From: Dinghuibacter sp035492835
GTDB taxonomy: Bacteria; Bacteroidota; Bacteroidia; Chitinophagales; Chitinophagaceae
DNA length: 20,263 nucleotides
Assembly (NCBI RefSeq): GCF_035492835.1
Contig: NZ_DATJIY010000271.1
Coordinates: forward strand, 1 to 20,263
Direction: 5' to 3'
The position numbers were made by a program, and so were the translations under genes. Numbering within the stretch: the first letter of the stretch is position 1; each line of letters begins with the position of its first letter. Of the stretch, positions 1-7,030 are shown piece by piece. The notes beneath the pieces were generated by a model that was not told the DNA's origin, did not search any database, and saw nothing but the letters and a program-made list of their open reading frames with translations.

Positions 1-1
1 G

Positions 2-214
2 CCCTTTGACAAGGTGCTTATCACCGCGGCCGCGCCTTATATCCCGGAAAAGCTCAAACAGCAGCTAAAGCCCGGCGGCGTGATGGTCATCCCCGTGGAC
101 GAGGGCGCCGCCCAGCGCATGCTCCGCCTGACCAAACAGGCTGACGGCTCCTTTGCGGAGGAGGCCTTCGAGCAATTCTCGTTCGTGCCGATGCTCACCG
201 GAAAACAAGGATAA
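2..214 (+). CDS. pcm: Protein-L-isoaspartate O-methyltransferase, C-terminal part (5' end outside window)
   Basis: This is the last 70 codons of a gene that begins left of the window. The visible protein starts PFDKVLITAAAPYIPEKL and continues LKPGGVMVIPVDEG. This matches the end of the Rossmann-type methyltransferase domain of PCMT proteins, which have a conserved hydrophobic strand, a TAAAP-like motif and an LKPGG..viPVG strand. The family uses S-adenosylmethionine to methylate isoaspartyl residues in aged proteins and so helps repair them in the cytoplasm. The N-terminal SAM-binding motif lies outside the window and cannot be checked. The stop (TAA, 212-214) shares one base with the ATG of the next gene, so the two are probably translationally coupled. 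The family call is fairly firm; substrate specificity is known only from the family. Confidence 0.82.
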   Translation, partial: PFDKVLITAAAPYIPEKLKQQLKPGGVMVIPVDEGAAQRMLRLTKQADGSFAEEAFEQFSFVPMLTGKQG

Positions 215-918
215 TGGCCAATATTTCCCTACACGGCGAACCGCTCCAGCTACAGCCCGGCCAACGGTATGTCCTCGCGGACGCCCGGACGCTCGAAGGA
301 ACCACCTTCGCCATGGGCATGTCCTTTGGGCCCGGGAAGATCATACCGGCCGTGGAGGGCATTGATGACCCACGCTTTGCCTTCCATACCGACTCGGGTT
401 GGCTGGTCGTTGCCCGTAAGGACATCTGGGACGACATCCAGCCATTGCTGCGTTTCGATACCCTGGCAGCGGACTGGAAAGCGATCGAAGCCCGCTTCGA
501 CCCGGGCGCTTGCGGATTGATTGCTATCGGGGGGCGGGGCTACCACCGGCTCGATATCAGGATCGTGACGGTCACAAAGTCCCACACCTCCCACCATTAT
601 CCCATCGGACACTTCTTCGACAAAGTGCCGGATGCCGCGACGCTCCTTCAGCGCATCATCGACGTAGTCGGCTTGGAGCCCGTCGCCTGGGATGGCCTGA
701 AGGAAGCGTTGCGGACAAAGGCCATGTCGCTGGGGGAGGACTCCATGGCGTTGGTCCTGAACGGCGTCGACGGGCTCCGGCGGGAAAAGCAGGAGGTCTT
801 CCGGAACCTGGAAATCATTGCCGCGGAACTTTGCGCCGAGCTGGGCCGTGATAAGGTCAAAATAAGCTATCCCACCGTTATTAAAAGAGAAGGCCCCTCC
901 CAGGTGGAAGAGGCCTAG
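214..918 (+). CDS. Conserved-looking hypothetical protein, 234 aa, coupled to pcm
   Basis: I do not recognise a family. The 234-aa product has no signal peptide or membrane segment, so it is probably cytoplasmic. It mixes hydrophobic strands (GWLVVARKDIW, ACGLIAIGGRGYH) with a His-rich patch (SHTSHHYPIGHFF, around residues 123-135) and an amphipathic helical C-terminal third. Its ATG overlaps the pcm stop as TAATG, which suggests co-translation and perhaps a job linked to the methyltransferase, though nothing in the sequence proves this. Base composition and codon use match the neighbours. It ends 72 bases before the convergent receptor gene. The reading frame is convincing because it is long, overlap-coupled and of consistent composition; the function is unknown. 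Confidence 0.7.
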   Translation: MANISLHGEPLQLQPGQRYVLADARTLEGTTFAMGMSFGPGKIIPAVEGIDDPRFAFHTDSGWLVVARKDIWDDIQPLLRFDTLAADWKAIEARFDPGACGLIAIGGRGYHRLDIRIVTVTKSHTSHHYPIGHFFDKVPDAATLLQRIIDVVGLEPVAWDGLKEALRTKAMSLGEDSMALVLNGVDGLRREKQEVFRNLEIIAAELCAELGRDKVKISYPTVIKREGPSQVEEA

Positions 919-990
919 CCCTTGTTATTCGTAGATTATCCGTGCGGGTGATGGTGCGCTTAAGGCTGCGCCAAAACGGGGTGCCGCGCG

Positions 991-3711
991 CTAGCGCGTC
1001 CCGCCGCCTCCGCCAACCTGGTCGCCGCCGCCGTTGTCCTGCTGGTCCTGCTTCATGTTCTTCTTCTTGAAGAGGCTCATATCCATTTTACCGAACCTGT
1101 AAGAGAAGGTCAGGCGGACGAACTGCGGGTCGCGCAGACGCGAGTAGTCCAGCACCAGGTACTGGGACGTGGAGACCGCGTCGTTTACACGGGTGCGGAA
1201 GACGTCCTGCATGTTGAGGGTGATCGAGCCTGCGTTGTTCTTGAAGAAGTCCTTCTTGATCGCGATGTCCACGCCGCCGATGGGTTTGACATAACCGTTG
1301 GCGGTCGAAACGGGCTGGCCAAAACCGCCAAAGCGTCCGCCGCCACCGGAGTTCGGGGGGACGATGGTCTTCGACTGGTAGTCGCCGTTGAGCTGGATGG
1401 AGAATTTGGCGGGCAGCTTGATGTTGAAGTTGATCTTACCGAAGTAGCTGAACTGGTCTTCGTTGCTAAGCCCGGCCAGGTTGCCGGCGTTGATCTTGGA
1501 GTCGTACAGGATGACGTTGACCATGAAGTCGAGCCACCTGGTGATGTTGTAGTGGTTGGTCAGGTCGAGGCCGTAGACGTCGCTGGAGCTGGCGTTCTGG
1601 TAGGTATAGATGTTGCTGCTGTCGATGTCGCCGGGGAGTACCTCGCGGACCACGTTCCGGGTGATCAGGTTGGTGGTGTGCTTATAGTACACCGTCGCCA
1701 GGAAGCCGCCGCCCTTATAGTCGTTCTGGTAGTTGATCTCGTAGGAGCTGGTGAACTCGGGGGCGAGGTCGGGGTTACCCTGCGACAGCGCCAGGGAGTC
1801 GGCGCGGTTGACGTACGGGGACAGCTGGAAGAAATTGGGCCGGTTGATCCGGCGCGTATAGTTGGCCTGGAGGCTCTGCCCGTCGTTGATCTTGTAGGAT
1901 AGGAAGGCGCTGGGGAAAAGGCTGAGCGGGAAGTTGTGCGTGTACGTCTGGTTGCCCGTATTGGTATACAACGTCCCCGAGTACTGCGAGCTCTCGCCCC
2001 GCAGACCGGCCTGGTAGCTCAGGTTCTTGGTGATCGTGCTCGAGAACTGGGCGTAAGCGGCGTAGATCTGCTGGTTATACTTGAAGTTGTTGTTCAGCTC
2101 GGCATTGGGATAGTAGGTCTTCCCGGAGTCGGACGACAGCTCGTAGAGGTTGTCGCTCGACTGGTTCTGGAAGTTTGCGCGCACCCCGGCTTCCAGCTTG
2201 GTTTTTTCGGTGAACGGGTTGACGTAATCCGACTGGAAGTTGTAGTTGTGCGAAATACCGTTGGAATAGATATTCTCGGGGTAGAAGTAGTCCAGGCTGG
2301 TGCTGATCGGGGCGTCGGGATGCGAGATGTACGAGTTGACGGTCTGGTTGGTGTTGTTCTTGTTCCCCTGCGCCGTAAAGTCCGCGGTCAGCTCGTGACC
2401 CGATTTGGGGAAGTTGTGCTTGTAGTTCACTTCGCCCTCGATATTCTGGAAAACGCTTTTGTTGACGGCGTCCTGCCTGAAATAGCTGGTGCTGTCCGCG
2501 TACCCGGGGTAATTAACCGGGTCGTACGTCGTGGTCGAATTATAGGTATCGAAGTTGTTGAAGGTACCGTGGAAGTAGTGCCCCTCGAGGGAAATCGTGT
2601 TCCGGTTGCTCAGGAAGTAGTCGACGCCGGCGCGGCCGAAACCCATGGTGCCGGTGCTGGTGTTGTTGCTCGGCTGGTGGGTGTAATACATATTATGGCC
2701 GGCGCTGTCCAGGTTCGTCTGGTTGAGCTCGCCGGTGGAGACCGACTTCCGCTGGCGGATGTTCCCGTTGACAAAGAAGTTGAACTTGCCCTGGCGGACG
2801 TTGATGTCGCCGCCCCCGTTGAGCTTGCCGCGGGAATCGATACCTCCGCGGAGGTCGCCATTGTAACCGACCTTCCGGTTCTTCTTCAGGACGATGTTGA
2901 TGATCCCGCCCCCGCCGCCGGATGCGTCATACTTGGAGGAGGGGTTGGTCATGACTTCTATGCTTTCGATCGCGTCCGCGGGGATCTCGTCCATGGTCAG
3001 CGTCGTGGGACGGCCGTCGACAAAGATCTGCGGCGACTGGTTGCGGAGCGTGACGTTCCCGTCGATATCCACGTTCACGGAGGGGACGTTCTTCAGCACG
3101 TCGGACGCCATGCCGCCGGTGGCGACGATGCTTTTGTCCACGTTAAAGACCTTCTTGTCCACGCCCATTTTATAAGGAGGCGGCGTCGCGTTGATAACGA
3201 CGTCGGCCAGCTGGGTGACGTTGCCTTTGAGCTTGATGTTCCCCAGGTCCTTGTCGATGGCGCTGAGGATCTGGTCCATATTACCGGGCGCTCCGCCTTG
3301 TTGGTCGCCGTTTTGCGCAGCGTTGTTACGCGCCGCGCCCGCAAGGCCTTTTATATCGAACTTTACCGGTATATCCGTTTCGCTGTAATTGACGGTCGTG
3401 ACCTTGAGCGTATAGTTCCCGAATACCGGCAGGTCCTCAAAACTAAAGTCCCCGTTGGCTTTGGTGGTCTGTCCCTGTACCACTACTTGTTTTTGTGTTT
3501 GTGAAACGCTGTCGTAGCGGCTGCGGAGCAGCTCTACCGTAGCGCCATCCACGCCTTTATTCGTTTTTGCATCGACAATCCGTCCGTAGAAGTGCCCCAC
3601 GTTGGTATTTTGTCCGGCCCGGCGCCCCGCGCCGCCCGCTCCGCCGCGCACCTGCGCCTGGACGGTATAAGACAGCATCAGGAAAGCCATCAAAGACGTT
3701 AAAATTCTCAT
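991..3711 (-). CDS. Outer-membrane beta-barrel receptor-like protein (TonB-dependent receptor superfamily)
   Basis: A 906-aa envelope protein. Residues 1-19 form a Sec signal peptide (MRILTSLMAFLMLSYTVQA before Q). Residues about 38-120 form a carboxypeptidase-regulatory-like beta-sandwich (YGRIVDAKTNKGVDGATVELL). A plug-like domain follows (DVLKNVPSVNVDIDGNVTL, IFVDGRPTTL, IESIEVMTNPSSKYDASGGG). The rest is strand-rich and ends SYRFGK. This is the Bacteroidota outer-membrane barrel family related to TonB-dependent receptors; the ligand is unknown, and I see no SusD partner or obvious TonB box. After the last predicted strand comes a polar, Gly-rich tail of about 30 residues (KKKNMKQDQQDN, then GGGGGTR), which is typical of the family but long. 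A TAnnTTTG box lies just upstream of the start codon. It is a distant paralogue of the gene at 7068-9506. Confidence 0.9.
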   Translation of the reverse strand: MRILTSLMAFLMLSYTVQAQVRGGAGGAGRRAGQNTNVGHFYGRIVDAKTNKGVDGATVELLRSRYDSVSQTQKQVVVQGQTTKANGDFSFEDLPVFGNYTLKVTTVNYSETDIPVKFDIKGLAGAARNNAAQNGDQQGGAPGNMDQILSAIDKDLGNIKLKGNVTQLADVVINATPPPYKMGVDKKVFNVDKSIVATGGMASDVLKNVPSVNVDIDGNVTLRNQSPQIFVDGRPTTLTMDEIPADAIESIEVMTNPSSKYDASGGGGGIINIVLKKNRKVGYNGDLRGGIDSRGKLNGGGDINVRQGKFNFFVNGNIRQRKSVSTGELNQTNLDSAGHNMYYTHQPSNNTSTGTMGFGRAGVDYFLSNRNTISLEGHYFHGTFNNFDTYNSTTTYDPVNYPGYADSTSYFRQDAVNKSVFQNIEGEVNYKHNFPKSGHELTADFTAQGNKNNTNQTVNSYISHPDAPISTSLDYFYPENIYSNGISHNYNFQSDYVNPFTEKTKLEAGVRANFQNQSSDNLYELSSDSGKTYYPNAELNNNFKYNQQIYAAYAQFSSTITKNLSYQAGLRGESSQYSGTLYTNTGNQTYTHNFPLSLFPSAFLSYKINDGQSLQANYTRRINRPNFFQLSPYVNRADSLALSQGNPDLAPEFTSSYEINYQNDYKGGGFLATVYYKHTTNLITRNVVREVLPGDIDSSNIYTYQNASSSDVYGLDLTNHYNITRWLDFMVNVILYDSKINAGNLAGLSNEDQFSYFGKINFNIKLPAKFSIQLNGDYQSKTIVPPNSGGGGRFGGFGQPVSTANGYVKPIGGVDIAIKKDFFKNNAGSITLNMQDVFRTRVNDAVSTSQYLVLDYSRLRDPQFVRLTFSYRFGKMDMSLFKKKNMKQDQQDNGGGDQVGGGGGTR

Positions 3712-3724
3712 CTATTCTTTTTGG

Positions 3725-3732
3725 CAAAGGTA
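3725..3732 (-). promoter_or_regulatory. -7 box of the receptor gene promoter
   Basis: On the minus strand this reads TACCTTTG, a perfect match to the Bacteroidota -7 consensus TAnnTTTG. It lies 13 bases before the ATG at 3711, so the leader would be very short. I see no convincing -33 TTTG at the usual 19-21 bp spacing; the nearest TTTG is 27 bp away. Confidence 0.55.
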
Positions 3733-3775
3733 CCTCCGAAAAATTGTACCATAGTTCCCCAAACTGTACAGGCGG

Positions 3776-4195
3776 TCATTTCGCGAGGCCGGAAGGACCA
3801 ACGAGGAGCCATAAAAGCATCTGCAGAATGCCGACGCACGCACCTGCTATTGCGCCCGCGCTCACTGCTTTATAAATGAGCCGGCGGCTCAGCATTTCGG
3901 AGCAGCGCTCCGCGAATTCGGGGAGGAGGTCTTGCAGCTCTTCCATAAATACCGCCTTCAGCTGGGCGATGGTTTTATCGCCGACGAGCATGCTCATCAC
4001 CGGCATTTTTTTGGGCAGCTTGTTGCGGAGAAAGTCGTCAACGTGGGTGTCGGCCAGCGGGAGGATGCCCGGGGTCAGGGCTTTTGCGGCGCGTCGTACT
4101 TTTGCCGGCGTAGCGAAGAAGCGCAGGGCCAGCGGCGCTACGATCGCGCCCCCGGCGGCGCCCGACAAGGGTAGGAGGAATAGGTGTCCCATCAT
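3776..4195 (-). CDS. DUF445-like small membrane protein
   Basis: A 139-aa protein with a hydrophobic N-terminus (LFLLPLSGAAGGAIVAPLALRFF) and a C-terminal transmembrane helix (about residues 112-134, AGAIAGACVGILQMLLWLLV). The soluble centre includes FLRNKLPKKMPVMSMLVGDK and IAQLKAVFMEELQDLLPEF, a pattern I associate with DUF445 (YheB-like) membrane proteins. Those are usually longer, so this may be a short relative or a reduced copy. The role of the family is unknown to me. ATG codons at 4195 and 4192 are both possible. It lies 64 bases upstream of the receptor gene in the same direction, but that gene has its own -7 box. The coding call is good; the family call is moderate. Confidence 0.6.
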   Translation of the reverse strand: MMGHLFLLPLSGAAGGAIVAPLALRFFATPAKVRRAAKALTPGILPLADTHVDDFLRNKLPKKMPVMSMLVGDKTIAQLKAVFMEELQDLLPEFAERCSEMLSRRLIYKAVSAGAIAGACVGILQMLLWLLVGPSGLAK

Positions 4196-4219
4196 GGCCG
4201 CAAAGAAAATGAAATTGTT

Positions 4220-4252
4220 TTTGGAAACGCGCGAAAGATTTGATTATCTTTG
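4220..4252 (+). promoter_or_regulatory. Promoter of tRNA-His (-33 TTTG, -7 TATCTTTG)
   Basis: TTTG at 4220-4223 and TATCTTTG at 4245-4252 are separated by 21 bp. This is a full match to the Bacteroidota promoter pattern TTTG-N19-21-TAnnTTTG. Transcription would start near 4259, a few bases before the tRNA. It is the clearest complete promoter in the window. Confidence 0.8.
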
Positions 4253-4266
4253 CCGACCGAAAACAC

Positions 4267-4341
4267 GGAGGCGGTAGCTCAGTTGGTTAGAGCGTCAGTT
4301 TGTGGCACTGAAGGCCGAGGGTTCGAGACCCTTTCGCCTCC
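4267..4341 (+). tRNA. tRNA-His (anticodon GTG)
   Basis: All arms fold. The acceptor GAGGCGG (4268-4274) pairs with TCGCCTC (4334-4340). The D stem is GCTC/GAGC. The anticodon stem TCAGT/ACTGA encloses the loop TTGTGGC, with GTG at 4302-4304. The T stem GAGGG/CCCTT encloses TTCGAGA. The histidine identity element is present: an extra G at -1 (4267) faces C73 (4341). The genome continues CACCA, so CCA is not encoded directly after C73 and would be added by the CCA enzyme. An own promoter and hairpin terminator make it a single-gene unit. Confidence 0.97.
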
Positions 4342-4355
4342 CACCAGGAAAAAGG

Positions 4356-4381
4356 AAACCCTGTCTGAAAAGACAGGGTTT
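4356..4381. terminator. Hairpin terminator between tRNA-His and hsp20, probably bidirectional
   Basis: A perfect 11-bp stem (AAACCCTGTCT with AGACAGGGTTT) closes a GAAA loop. On the plus strand it ends tRNA-His transcription. On the minus strand the stem is followed by a T-rich run (TTTCCTTTTTCC), so it can also stop transcripts of the convergent heat-shock gene. Confidence 0.85.
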
Positions 4382-4439
4382 GTCATTAAAACTAAAACCA
4401 ACTCTTGCTTAATACACTACTATCACTCTTCACTATCCT

Positions 4440-4850
4440 TTAGAGAACGGTGATGTCTTTGCTACTTTCTTTCGTCACTTCTTTCTTGGGCAAGGTGAGT
4501 TTCAGGATACCGTTCTCGTATTTAGCCACGATCCCTTCTACATCTATCTTCTCGTCTAACGTAAAACTCCTCTTGAAGGTCTTGAGGCCAAATTCTTTGC
4601 GTACCTGGCGAATGTCGCCGGCGGTTTCGGTGCTTTCCTTCTTTTCCTGGGAGACGGTCAGGATGTTCCTGTCTACCTGGATCTTGAAATCGCTCTTTTC
4701 GCGACCGGGAGCGGCTACTTCGATGGCGTAGTGGTCCTTGTGGTCATAGATATTTACCGGGGGGAAACCGGTGAAAAAGCTTTCATTAAAGGCGTCTTCG
4801 TCGAAGAAACGCTTTACTACGGGGTGGTTATTAAATTTCACGAGTGTCAT
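4440..4850 (-). CDS. Small heat-shock protein (Hsp20 / alpha-crystallin family)
   Basis: A 136-aa ATP-independent holdase chaperone that binds unfolding proteins in the cytoplasm. The alpha-crystallin domain runs from about residue 31 (PPVNIYDHKDHYAIEVAAPG) to 125 and contains the family signature near its end (KYENGILKLTLPK, an A/G-x-L core). The short N-terminal arm (VVKRFFDEDAFNESFF) and the C-terminal IxV-like tail (KDITVL) are the oligomerisation elements seen in the family. Length is normal for bacterial Hsp20. It is divergent from the bacilliredoxin gene, and the shared intergenic region holds a small inverted repeat. A TATTTTTG box lies 43 bases upstream. I see no CIRCE element. Confidence 0.95.
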   Translation of the reverse strand: MTLVKFNNHPVVKRFFDEDAFNESFFTGFPPVNIYDHKDHYAIEVAAPGREKSDFKIQVDRNILTVSQEKKESTETAGDIRQVRKEFGLKTFKRSFTLDEKIDVEGIVAKYENGILKLTLPKKEVTKESSKDITVL

Positions 4851-4892
4851 ATAATACGCTTTGGCGGTGATAGATCAAATCCGGTACCAGGC

Positions 4893-4900
4893 CAAAAATA
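4893..4900 (-). promoter_or_regulatory. Candidate -7 box of the hsp20 promoter
   Basis: On the minus strand it reads TATTTTTG, matching TAnnTTTG, 43 bases upstream of the hsp20 start codon. No -33 TTTG sits at normal spacing, so this rests on one element. Confidence 0.45.
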
Positions 4901-4932
4901 ACCGACAGGCTGTCTGTTTTCGGCTACCAACC

Positions 4933-4947
4933 ATGTCACGATGACAT
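4933..4947. promoter_or_regulatory. Inverted repeat in the hsp20/brxA divergent region (possible operator)
   Basis: ATGTCA and TGACAT are perfect 6-bp arms separated by CGA. The repeat lies upstream of both promoters, 33 bp from the hsp20 -7 box and 29 bp from the bacilliredoxin -7 box. That suits a regulator acting on both genes. The cognate protein cannot be named from the sequence, and a repeat this short can occur by chance. Confidence 0.35.
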
Positions 4948-4975
4948 TTTTTAGGAAATTTCGTCCTAATTTTGC

Positions 4976-4983
4976 TACCTTTG
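4976..4983 (+). promoter_or_regulatory. -7 box of the bacilliredoxin promoter
   Basis: TACCTTTG matches TAnnTTTG. Transcription would start near 4990, just before the ATG at 5007. This argues against the longer reading frame from 4941, because its first codons would lie upstream of the transcript. Confidence 0.6.
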
Positions 4984-5006
4984 TTGCAAAAGCAATTCAT
5001 TTTATT

Positions 5007-5420
5007 ATGTATCCATCCGAAATAGTGAATCCAATGAAGGCCGAGCTGACCGACCATGGATTCGAGGAGCTGTTGAGCGCGAGCGCTGTTGATACGTCCC
5101 TGGCTAAGACCGGGACCACCCTGGTCATGATCAATTCCGTCTGTGGTTGTTCCGCCGGCTCCGCCCGTCCCGGCGTCCTGATGGCCGTGGCCAACAGCGA
5201 CAAGCGACCGACCCAGCTGACCACCACCTTTGCCGGGTTTGACATGGAAGCCGTCCAGAAGGTTCGGGAGCACCTGCTGCCTTACCCGCCGTCTTCCCCG
5301 GCCATCGCGCTCTTTAAGGACGGCAAGCTCGTCCATATGATCGAGCGCCACCAGATCGAGGGCCGTCCTGCCCGGATCATCGCCGGCAACCTGATTGCCG
5401 CTTTCGAGGAGTTTTGTTAG
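5007..5420 (+). CDS. Bacilliredoxin, BrxA/BrxB (YphP/YqiW) family
   Basis: A 137-aa thioredoxin-fold protein. The start MYPSEIVNPMKAELTDHGFE is characteristic of the family, and the active-site CGC motif is at residues 46-48 (INSVCGCSAG). In Bacillus such proteins remove bacillithiol from mixed disulfides. Bacteroidota commonly carry the family, so here it probably acts on low-molecular-weight thiol adducts in the cytoplasm. The substrate thiol is inferred from the family. An in-frame ATG at 4941 would add 22 residues, but the -7 box lies inside that extension and the family begins at MYP. It is divergent from hsp20, which fits a stress-response pair, and has its own strong terminator. Confidence 0.93.
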   Translation: MYPSEIVNPMKAELTDHGFEELLSASAVDTSLAKTGTTLVMINSVCGCSAGSARPGVLMAVANSDKRPTQLTTTFAGFDMEAVQKVREHLLPYPPSSPAIALFKDGKLVHMIERHQIEGRPARIIAGNLIAAFEEFC

Positions 5421-5442
5421 TTTAGCTTTGTTCATAATGGGT

Positions 5443-5467
5443 AAGCGGGCGTCATGCCCGCTTTTTT
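5443..5467 (+). terminator. Rho-independent terminator after the bacilliredoxin gene
   Basis: Stem AAGCGGGC/GCCCGCTT (8 bp) with loop GTCAT, followed by a run of T to 5467. It separates the bacilliredoxin gene from lgt. Confidence 0.88.
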
Positions 5468-5497
5468 CATGCCAGCCCGTGGCCCGATTTTTTTCTT

Positions 5498-5505
5498 TAT
5501 ACTTG
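5498..5505 (+). promoter_or_regulatory. Candidate -7 box of the lgt promoter
   Basis: TATACTTG matches TAnnTTTG at all but one position. It lies 20 bases upstream of the chosen ATG (5526) and inside the longer reading frame that begins at 5454. It therefore supports the shorter start. Confidence 0.45.
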
Positions 5506-5525
5506 CAGCCAATTCGTCCAAAAGC

Positions 5526-6812
5526 ATGTATCCCAATCTCTATTTCCTACTGAAAAGCTGGTTTGGTGTCGAATGGCCCATCTTACGCCTGGCCAATACC
5601 TTCGGTTTCTTTGTCGCCCTGGCCTTTATCGGCGGGGCGTGGGTGCTGAGCCGCGAGCTCAAAAGGAAGGAGGCAGCGGGGCTGCTCAACCCCACCGAAG
5701 AAATGATCGAGGTCGGCCGGCCCGCCACCCCGACGGAGCTGATCATCAACTTCCTGATCGGCTTTTTGTTCGGCTATAAGCTGTTCGGGTTCTTTTCCAT
5801 CGACGCCTCGGTTTTCGAGGATACCCAGAAATACATATTATCCGGTCAGGGCAACTGGATCGGCGGTCTGGCCGTCGGCGGCCTCCTGGCCTTTGTCAAG
5901 TGGCGCGAGCGCAAAAAACAGGTGCTGCCCAAGCCCGAAGAACGCAAGGTCCGCATCTACCCGCACGACAGGGTGGGGGACATCGTCATCATCGCCGTGA
6001 TCTTTGGTTTTGCCGGCGCCAAGGTGTTCCACATCCTGGAGAACTGGGACGACTTCACACACGACCCCGCGAGCTATCTTTCCTTTAGCGGGCTGACCTT
6101 TTACGGCGGGTTGATCGTGGCCGGTATCGCGGTCTACCGGTATGCCCGCAAGCACAACATAGGTTTTAAGCACCTGCTGGACGCGTTTGCGCCCACGATG
6201 ATGCTCGCCTACGCCCTCGGCCGTATCGGCTGCCAGGTGGCGGGCGACGGCGACTGGGGCATCCTGAACAGCGCCTATATCTCCGACGCGCAGGGGCACG
6301 TTCAGCTCAGCGATCCTACACAGTTCGCGGGCGCGCTCAAGGCCAATTCAGCCGAGTACACCACCCAGTTCGGCACGCTGGCCGACGTCCCCCACAAAAG
6401 CGTGGTGGCTCCCTCTTACCTGCCGACCTGGCTGTTTGCCTATAACTATCCGCACAACGTGCTCAGCGAAGGCGCCCATTTTCCCGGCTGTAATGAGCAA
6501 TACTGCGGTTTTCTGCCGATCCCCGTTTTTCCCACTCCCTTTTACGAGACCGTGACCTGTTTACTGCTCTTCGGTGGTCTTATCGCGCTCCGCAAAACGA
6601 TTCCCTTTGCCGGCGGCCTCTTTGCCATCTACCTTATAATGAATGGTATCGAGCGCTTCCTGGTGGAGACGATCCGCGTCAACACCAAGTATGATATATT
6701 TGGAATCCACCCGAGCCAGGCGGAGCTGATCTCCGCGGCACTGGTAATCTCGGGCGTCGCGCTGTGGTTCTACTGGAAGCGCCTGGGCGCGCGTAAGGCC
6801 GCGGCTGCCTAG
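5526..6812 (+). CDS. lgt: Prolipoprotein diacylglyceryl transferase
   Basis: A 428-aa polytopic inner-membrane enzyme that moves diacylglycerol from phosphatidylglycerol to the lipobox Cys of prolipoproteins, the first step of lipoprotein maturation. Several hydrophobic segments are visible (about 22-41, 74-91, 108-124, 152-166, 192-206, 221-233, 355-368 and 400-416). The Lgt signature appears as YALGRIGCQVAGDGDWG with the key Arg at 233. The motif SFHGG of E. coli Lgt is TFYGG here (Tyr193), so the essential E. coli His103 is replaced; I believe this variant is usual in Bacteroidota. The protein is longer than E. coli Lgt (291 aa), with extra loops around 42-70 and 270-345. The ATG at 5526 is preferred over 5454 because a promoter-like box and the preceding terminator lie in the upstream extension. 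The window itself encodes two lipoproteins as potential substrates. Confidence 0.93.
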   Translation: MYPNLYFLLKSWFGVEWPILRLANTFGFFVALAFIGGAWVLSRELKRKEAAGLLNPTEEMIEVGRPATPTELIINFLIGFLFGYKLFGFFSIDASVFEDTQKYILSGQGNWIGGLAVGGLLAFVKWRERKKQVLPKPEERKVRIYPHDRVGDIVIIAVIFGFAGAKVFHILENWDDFTHDPASYLSFSGLTFYGGLIVAGIAVYRYARKHNIGFKHLLDAFAPTMMLAYALGRIGCQVAGDGDWGILNSAYISDAQGHVQLSDPTQFAGALKANSAEYTTQFGTLADVPHKSVVAPSYLPTWLFAYNYPHNVLSEGAHFPGCNEQYCGFLPIPVFPTPFYETVTCLLLFGGLIALRKTIPFAGGLFAIYLIMNGIERFLVETIRVNTKYDIFGIHPSQAELISAALVISGVALWFYWKRLGARKAAAA

Positions 6813-6974
6813 TTATCTAGTCTGATCCATTCCTCCCAATCACGGAAAGTTGCTGTAACATTCCGGGCTTTTCGCGCGTCCCATAACGGCTGCGCAACAC
6901 TTTACGCGCCCTTTTCAACCAACATCCAAGGGCTTTGATGTAATCCGCGCCGCGGAAATTTCCGGTTGTCACCG

Positions 6975-6988
6975 AAAAGGCGCCTTTT
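6975..6988. repeat. 14-bp perfect palindrome in the receptor upstream region
   Basis: AAAAGGCGCCTTTT is fully self-complementary with no loop. It is centred about 42 bp upstream of the -7 box, where an activator could sit, but it could also be chance or the remains of a terminator. No regulator can be assigned. Confidence 0.3.
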
Positions 6989-7000
6989 GTCCAAAACCAT

Positions 7001-7021
7001 GTACTATGTAAGACATAGTAC
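7001..7021. promoter_or_regulatory. Perfect 9-3-9 inverted repeat overlapping the receptor promoter (likely operator)
   Basis: GTACTATGT, three bases (AAG), then its exact reverse complement ending at 7021, one base before the TACCTTTG box. It covers the -33/spacer region, the classic place for a repressor operator. Two imperfect half-sites recur downstream around TAGTACTA (7050-7057). The dyad core TATG/CATA recalls sites of small winged-helix regulators such as PadR or GntR, but spacing and identity are not diagnostic and no such regulator is encoded in the window. Confidence 0.65.
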
Positions 7022-7022
7022 C

Positions 7023-7030
7023 TACCTTTG
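7023..7030 (+). promoter_or_regulatory. -7 box of the second receptor gene
   Basis: TACCTTTG is a perfect TAnnTTTG match, placing transcription start near 7037 and giving a leader of about 30 nt before the ATG at 7068. The upstream promoter half is occupied by the inverted repeat at 7001-7021. Confidence 0.65.

Noticed and set aside
1936..3504. 522-aa open frame antisense to the first receptor gene
   Set aside because: It mirrors the real gene. It results from high-GC third codon positions, is Val/Gly/Arg-rich and has no domain pattern.
991..3711. SusC/SusD-type polysaccharide utilisation locus
   Set aside because: Neither receptor has a SusD-like or glycan-degrading neighbour, and both fit the broader receptor-like barrel family.
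4250..4453. 67-aa open frame through tRNA-His
   Set aside because: It is a translation of the tRNA and terminator; the RNA structure is complete.
4941..5006. 22-residue N-terminal extension of the bacilliredoxin
   Set aside because: The -7 box lies inside it and the family starts at MYP.
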